NCBI GenBank assembly: GCA_900759715.1
Contig: CAAEXF010000103.1
Location: forward strand, 62,001 to 126,000
Length of the DNA stretch: 64,000 nt
Origin: Clostridium_AM sp900759715
Lineage (GTDB): Bacteria; Bacillota; Clostridia; Clostridiales; Clostridiaceae
Reading direction: 5' to 3'
The notes below the pieces were generated by a model. The model was not told the DNA's origin, did not search any database, and worked only from the letters and a program-made list of their open reading frames with translations. Both the position numbers and the translations under genes were made by a program. Of this stretch, positions 60,264 through 64,000 are shown in pieces (position 1 is the stretch's first letter; every line of letters begins with the position of its first letter).

Positions 60264-61742
60264 TTATTTTTTTATATCCTCATTTGTTTCTATTTTTTTA
60301 AGACCTTTTTCATATCTGTTATAGCAAATTAATGCAAAACCTAAGAATATTACAACACCTAGCACATTATATACTAATACAAACATTGGGTTTGCTGAGC
60401 CTTTACCTAAATCAACACCATTTAAATAATCCATGATTACTTTAGGTTCAGGAATAATTGATATAACGAAGGTAAATAAGAATAATAATAGCAGCATTAT
60501 TCCTATAGCAATTCCTGTTTTTCTATTCCCTAGCTTAAATTCTCTTTTTATATAATCTTTCTTGTATCTTAATGCTATATAGGATACAAAAAGGAATAAT
60601 ACAGGAATTAATGAAGTTGCAGCTGTCATGTTAATTAGTGTACTTAGGAAGCTATCCAAAGAACCAATTCCTAGAGCTGGAACAATTAATAATATTGTTA
60701 CTACAACAGCCTGAACAAGTAATGCATTCTTAGGGTTGCCTCTATCATCTGTTTCAGCAATCCATTTACCAAATATGCCCTCTGGAATTTCTGAAAACAA
60801 AATCTTTACTGGTGCAACGGTCCAAATAACTAATGATCCTAAACTTGATAGTAACATTATAAAACCAACAAAGTTTGTTATAATATTTGACATTCCATAG
60901 TTAGCACCTAATATTTTAAAAGCATCAAATAATCCATTTGAAAAGTTTCCTTGTAAAGTTTCTTTTGGAACTATTAAACCAATAGCCACAGAGCCTAAGC
61001 TATAAATTATACCAATTACTAAGGTGGTTAATAAAATAGTTCTTACAAATACTTTATTTCCTCCTTTGATATCCTTTACATAAACCCCTATACTCTCCGC
61101 TCCTCCAACTGCTTGAAGTATCCAAGCTAAGGTCATGAAATATGTCCAATTATACTTAGGACTTATAGTTTGAGCTGTAAAGCTTTGAGCAGAACCCTTA
61201 CCTAAAAAAATTACGGCTCCAAAAGCTAAAACAATAAATCCAACACCTAAAACTAATCTAGCTATACCAGAAATGTTAGTTACCTTCGATACCCAATCGA
61301 CACCTTTCATGGACACATAGGTAGCAAGCCAGAAAAATATTATAGAAACCAGTGAAATTGTTAGTGTCTGATTGTTTCCGGAAAAGACATTTCTTCCAAA
61401 TAAGGTATAGGAAGCGTAAATTAAAATCTGAGGTAGTAAAGAAGTAAAAAAGAATAAGTTAACGAAGAAATAAGACCAAGCTCCTAAAAAAGCCCATTTG
61501 CCGCCAAGGGAAGTTTTGATCCAACTATACACTCCTGATTCTGAGTTTTCATTAGCAGAAGAAAACTCTCCGATCATTAAAGCAAAAGGAAAGAAATATA
61601 CAATTGTTGCAAATAGGAAAGATGGTATTGAAGCTAGTCCAATACTAATACTGTTATTTACAATATTATTAAATGAGAATACTGCTGTAAAAGTCATTAG
61701 TAATAATGCTTTACTGGTTAATGTTCTTCTTGAATCTTCCAT
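60264..61742 (-). CDS. APC-superfamily (amino acid/polyamine-type) permease in the lacZ operon
   Basis: 492 residues with about 12-13 membrane helices. It has APC features: an N-terminal helix pair with NNIVNNSISIGLASIPSF, GVYSWIKTSLGGKWAFLGAW, and AVGGAESIGVYVKDI in helix 6. It resembles YjeM or glutamate-GABA-type exchangers more than sugar carriers. Directly upstream of lacZ (22 bp), it may import a galactoside-containing or unrelated substrate. LacY, LacS or PTS partners are usual. It lies divergent from the AraC gene. Confidence 0.88.
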   Translation of the reverse strand: MEDSRRTLTSKALLLMTFTAVFSFNNIVNNSISIGLASIPSFLFATIVYFFPFALMIGEFSSANENSESGVYSWIKTSLGGKWAFLGAWSYFFVNLFFFTSLLPQILIYASYTLFGRNVFSGNNQTLTISLVSIIFFWLATYVSMKGVDWVSKVTNISGIARLVLGVGFIVLAFGAVIFLGKGSAQSFTAQTISPKYNWTYFMTLAWILQAVGGAESIGVYVKDIKGGNKVFVRTILLTTLVIGIIYSLGSVAIGLIVPKETLQGNFSNGLFDAFKILGANYGMSNIITNFVGFIMLLSSLGSLVIWTVAPVKILFSEIPEGIFGKWIAETDDRGNPKNALLVQAVVVTILLIVPALGIGSLDSFLSTLINMTAATSLIPVLFLFVSYIALRYKKDYIKREFKLGNRKTGIAIGIMLLLLFLFTFVISIIPEPKVIMDYLNGVDLGKGSANPMFVLVYNVLGVVIFLGFALICYNRYEKGLKKIETNEDIKK

Positions 61743-62031
61743 TTTATCACCCTTTTATTTTATAACAATAAAAATTTAGACGAATAATTGTTAATTTATT
61801 GAATTTTTTTAGATTTTTACACTAGTGTTTTTTTGATTGAACTTTAAAAATAATCTGATATATCATATACTATAATAAAATTATAAATCCTTTACACAAC
61901 TACTTCCATATTGTTATGTTTTGCCTAATTGTACTTATGTTGCATATTAACCATTTGGAATAACGAGGACAAGCTTAATGACTAGTTATTTTTTCAAGAT
62001 ATTTTAAAAGAAAAAAGAAAGGTGATATCTT

Positions 62032-62856
62032 TTGGATAAAGTAGATATTTTAAAGACAAATGTAAGACCAAGTAAAGAAATGTTTATTTATGAGTGTGGT
62101 TATGAATATTGCGCCTCAACAAAGCCCTTTGAGTATATTCATATTAATTATTATCTCCTTCATTACATAATTGATGGAGAAGGTTACTTTATAATGGATG
62201 GAGTAAAACATCACTTAAAAAAAGGAGATGGATTTTTTATTCCACCTTATAAAGATAATAATTATTATCCCGATTCAGATAATCCATGGGTTTACAGATG
62301 GGTAGGTTTTAATGGAACGGAATGTAAGAAATTACTCAAAATGAGTGGATTTTACGATGGCAATTATACATTTACCTATGATTTTGAAAATGGATTAAAT
62401 GATAACTTTTTAAATATCTATCTCTCTTTTAAAAATGGAGATTATTTTAGCTCCTTAGGATTTTTATATCAGGTTTTCGGTAAACTTATTAAAGAATATG
62501 AGAATGAATCTAATAAGCTAAGTAATCCTAAAGAAATATATACTGATAAGGCTATTGAATTTATTGAAGAAAATTACAACAAGCAAATTTCCGTAACTGA
62601 AATTTCCAAGAATTTAAATATAGATAGAAGCCATTTTTTCAAATGCTTTAGAGATGTTATGAACATTAGTCCTCAACAGTATTTAATTAATTATAGGTTA
62701 AGTAAATCTCAAGACTTATTAAGAAAATCTAGCTTTTCAATATCAACTATTAGTTCTTTAGTAGGTTTTAGTAGCCCAGAGTATTATTCAAAAATATTTA
62801 AAAAGTATATCGGCATTACCCCTAATGAGTTCAGAGGAAAGTATACGAAAAAGTAA
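62032..62856 (+). CDS. AraC-family regulator with cupin sensor, likely regulator of lacZ operon
   Basis: 274 residues. The N-terminal AraC-type cupin (about 15-150; YYLLHYIIDGEGYFIMDG, GDGFFIPPYKDNNYYPDSDNPW) binds a sugar in known relatives (RhaS, MsmR-like). Two helix-turn-helix units follow at about 175-272, with NIDRSHFFKCFRDVMNISPQQYL and VGFSSPEYYSKIFKKYIGITPNEF. The start is TTG with AAAGGTGAT 6 bp upstream. It is divergent from the permease-lacZ operon (289 bp apart) and so is probably its activator. Confidence 0.9.
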   Translation: MDKVDILKTNVRPSKEMFIYECGYEYCASTKPFEYIHINYYLLHYIIDGEGYFIMDGVKHHLKKGDGFFIPPYKDNNYYPDSDNPWVYRWVGFNGTECKKLLKMSGFYDGNYTFTYDFENGLNDNFLNIYLSFKNGDYFSSLGFLYQVFGKLIKEYENESNKLSNPKEIYTDKAIEFIEENYNKQISVTEISKNLNIDRSHFFKCFRDVMNISPQQYLINYRLSKSQDLLRKSSFSISTISSLVGFSSPEYYSKIFKKYIGITPNEFRGKYTKK

Positions 62857-62860
62857 GATA

Positions 62861-62894
62861 TTAGATACTTTCCTTTATTATTAGAAGTATCTAA
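62861..62894 (+). terminator. Hairpin after the AraC-type gene
   Basis: TTAGATACTT / AAGTATCTAA, a perfect 10-bp stem with a 14-nt loop, 4 bp past the stop. No long T run follows. Confidence 0.6.
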
Positions 62895-62948
62895 TAATGA
62901 TGTGGATGTCTGCAGCAAAACAACTCGATAACAATTTGTTAAGGAGAC

Positions 62949-62980
62949 CTGGCGATTCTTGGCGTACCTTAGGTACGCCT
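62949..62980 (+). repeat. Possible third, reduced module-D-like hairpin
   Basis: CTGGCGATTC resembles the start of module D in B2. It is followed by a perfect hairpin GGCGTACC-tta-GGTACGCC. The first hairpin of D is missing, so the relation is uncertain. It lies after the third lantibiotic-type gene on the minus strand and may simply be a terminator. Confidence 0.35.
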
Positions 62981-63029
62981 CTATTGGTACATTAATTTTT
63001 AAATCATTTTATTGTCATATATCTAAGCT

Positions 63030-63785
63030 TTAATTTTCATTTCTTCCTTCGAAATAGTGAAACCAGAATGAGCTAATAAAAAACAAAAGAACTGTCATGA
63101 TAAAACAAATCAATGCCCCACTTTGAAACTCCTTCATAAAGATACTAATACCGCTATTATTAGTGTTCCATAGCATGTAATAGTTACAAAGTCTTGCACC
63201 CCAGCTGCAGGGAATCCACTTCCAGATTCCATCTCCAAGGCCCGTAAGCATAAGGGCAGCAACCAAACTTTCTGCAATTCCAAGTCCTATAGAAGCTCCC
63301 GATCCAAATCGAAAGCTGCATAGAATATGTAATAAATACAGAAAAATCTGGCTGGAAAACAAAATCAAAATCATCTTTCCATAAAAGTTAGTTGAAAACA
63401 TATTTTGATGAAGCAAAAATTGAAACCCGAAAGCAAAACCGCCTACCGCTACAAGAAGAGCTCCAAATGCCAGCAAAAGCAGCATACACACCTTGCTAAA
63501 AAAACTCATTAATTTATATCTTGCCATTAAAAGCTCTTGAAAATGTCCTGCTAAAGCTTCCTGTTCTACAGCATTGGCACTGATAATACCAATTAGGAGT
63601 GGAAATCCTATTGCTAAAACCTCCATATATCCTCCTACCTTTCCAGGGCTACTTGCTCTGGAAAAGGAATAATAGAAAAGAAACAGTATTACCGTTAGCA
63701 TTGGAATCACAATATGAATCCAATACAGTGGACTACGGCGGATTTTTTGAAAATCCGCTGTTATTAATCTAAAAAATGTCTTCAT
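63030..63785 (-). CDS. Lantibiotic-immunity type ABC-2 permease (MutG/CprC-like)
   Basis: 251 residues, six membrane helices, with QKIRRSPLYWIHIVIP at the N-terminus and EQEALAGHFQELLMARYKLMSFFSKV after the second helix. These are typical of the G/C-type permease of lantibiotic self-protection and resistance transporters. It follows the other permease gene directly (stop and start adjacent). The transporter removes lantibiotics or similar peptides from the membrane. The ATPase gene should lie beyond the right edge. Confidence 0.85.
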   Translation of the reverse strand: MKTFFRLITADFQKIRRSPLYWIHIVIPMLTVILFLFYYSFSRASSPGKVGGYMEVLAIGFPLLIGIISANAVEQEALAGHFQELLMARYKLMSFFSKVCMLLLLAFGALLVAVGGFAFGFQFLLHQNMFSTNFYGKMILILFSSQIFLYLLHILCSFRFGSGASIGLGIAESLVAALMLTGLGDGIWKWIPCSWGARLCNYYMLWNTNNSGISIFMKEFQSGALICFIMTVLLFFISSFWFHYFEGRNEN

Positions 63786-64000
63786 CTATTTTGCCTCCTG
63801 TCCTTCATACCATTTTGCAGTTACCATTGTCAAGATAATAAATAGAATTACTGTAATGATGACTCCAGGCAAAATCACACTGTTAGACAATAGCTCCGGT
63901 TTAAATGTCATACTTCCCTCTACAGCTGGAAGTCCATTTGGAAGAACCTTTAGAATGGGACACATGAGCCTAGCTGGGATTGCATAAGGTATCATCCACC
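63786..64000 (-). CDS. Lantibiotic-immunity type ABC-2 permease (MutE/EpiE/CprB-like), 5' part outside window
   Basis: Only the last about 71 residues are visible: WMIPYAIPARLMCPILKVLPNGLPAVEGS, then one final membrane helix and a short tail. The W-x-IPYA-x-RLMCP...HPNG-like segment before the last helix is typical of the E/B-type permease in lantibiotic transporters. The frame is open to the window edge. Confidence 0.75.
   Translation of the reverse strand, partial: WMIPYAIPARLMCPILKVLPNGLPAVEGSMTFKPELLSNSVILPGVIITVILFIILTMVTAKWYEGQEAK

Overview
The window is a piece of a low-GC Clostridium sensu stricto-type chromosome. The evidence is the strong A/T codon bias, AGGAGG-type ribosome sites, a spore-photoproduct-lyase family gene, a clostridial AgrD-type peptide, a Bacillus-like deoR-deoC-nupC operon and a yhbD/bactofilin operon. 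I cannot name the species. I see no rRNA, tRNA, phage or CRISPR. About 57 coding regions are supported, including two cut by the window edges, one 45-codon peptide gene and two decayed genes.

Layout. 1-4.9 kb (minus): an exopolysaccharide operon with a polysaccharide-deacetylase-like protein (cut by the left edge), a PilZ-GT2 glycosyltransferase and a very large protein with three tandem NodB-like domains. 5-10 kb: a peptidoglycan deacetylase, a pentapeptide-repeat protein, an AraC/GyrI-type regulator and an exported protein. 10.2-13.9 kb (plus): a two-component system followed by an exported beta-propeller-like protein. 14-18 kb: an alpha-toroid protein, an AraC regulator, a SUFU-domain protein, a GNAT remnant and a small zinc-knuckle protein. 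18.2-22 kb: a hybrid-membrane PAS histidine kinase, then an agr-like locus (a 155-aa membrane protein, a 62-aa membrane protein and an AgrD peptide with no AgrB nearby), then luxS. 22-24.4 kb: yhbD and two bactofilins. 24.6-30.2 kb: a threonate/erythronate-type catabolic cluster (GntP permease plus a decayed second GntP gene, DUF1537 kinase, PdxA2, DeoR-type regulator). 30.6-37.7 kb: an ABC-2 exporter, a KimA-type potassium importer and a second two-component system. 38-45 kb: a LysE exporter, an SplB-like radical SAM protein, TetR/DegV, an O-acetyltransferase, two iron-sulfur proteins and a LysR regulator. 45-49 kb: the deoxynucleoside operon. 49-54.5 kb: a LysE exporter, an SGNH lipoprotein, a solitary HsdM-HsdS fusion and an aldehyde dehydrogenase. 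54.6-64 kb: a third two-component system, a dense repeat zone, lacZ with an APC permease and a divergent AraC regulator, and the permeases of a lantibiotic-type ABC transporter running off the right edge.

How it works together. The region is rich in sensing: three paired two-component systems, one further kinase, an agr-like peptide and LuxS. It also has several self-contained catabolic cassettes with their own regulator. The intergenic DNA is unusual. At least four dispersed, non-coding, strongly hairpin-forming repeat families (called A-D below) recur across the 64 kb. They show paired arm changes, nest in each other, abut or supply stop codons, and in one case carry IS-like terminal inverted repeats with a 4-bp target duplication.

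The observations I rate highest are the AgrB-less agr-like locus, the PilZ glycosyltransferase with a three-domain deacetylase partner, the SplB-like protein lacking the usual catalytic cysteine, and the covarying structured repeats.
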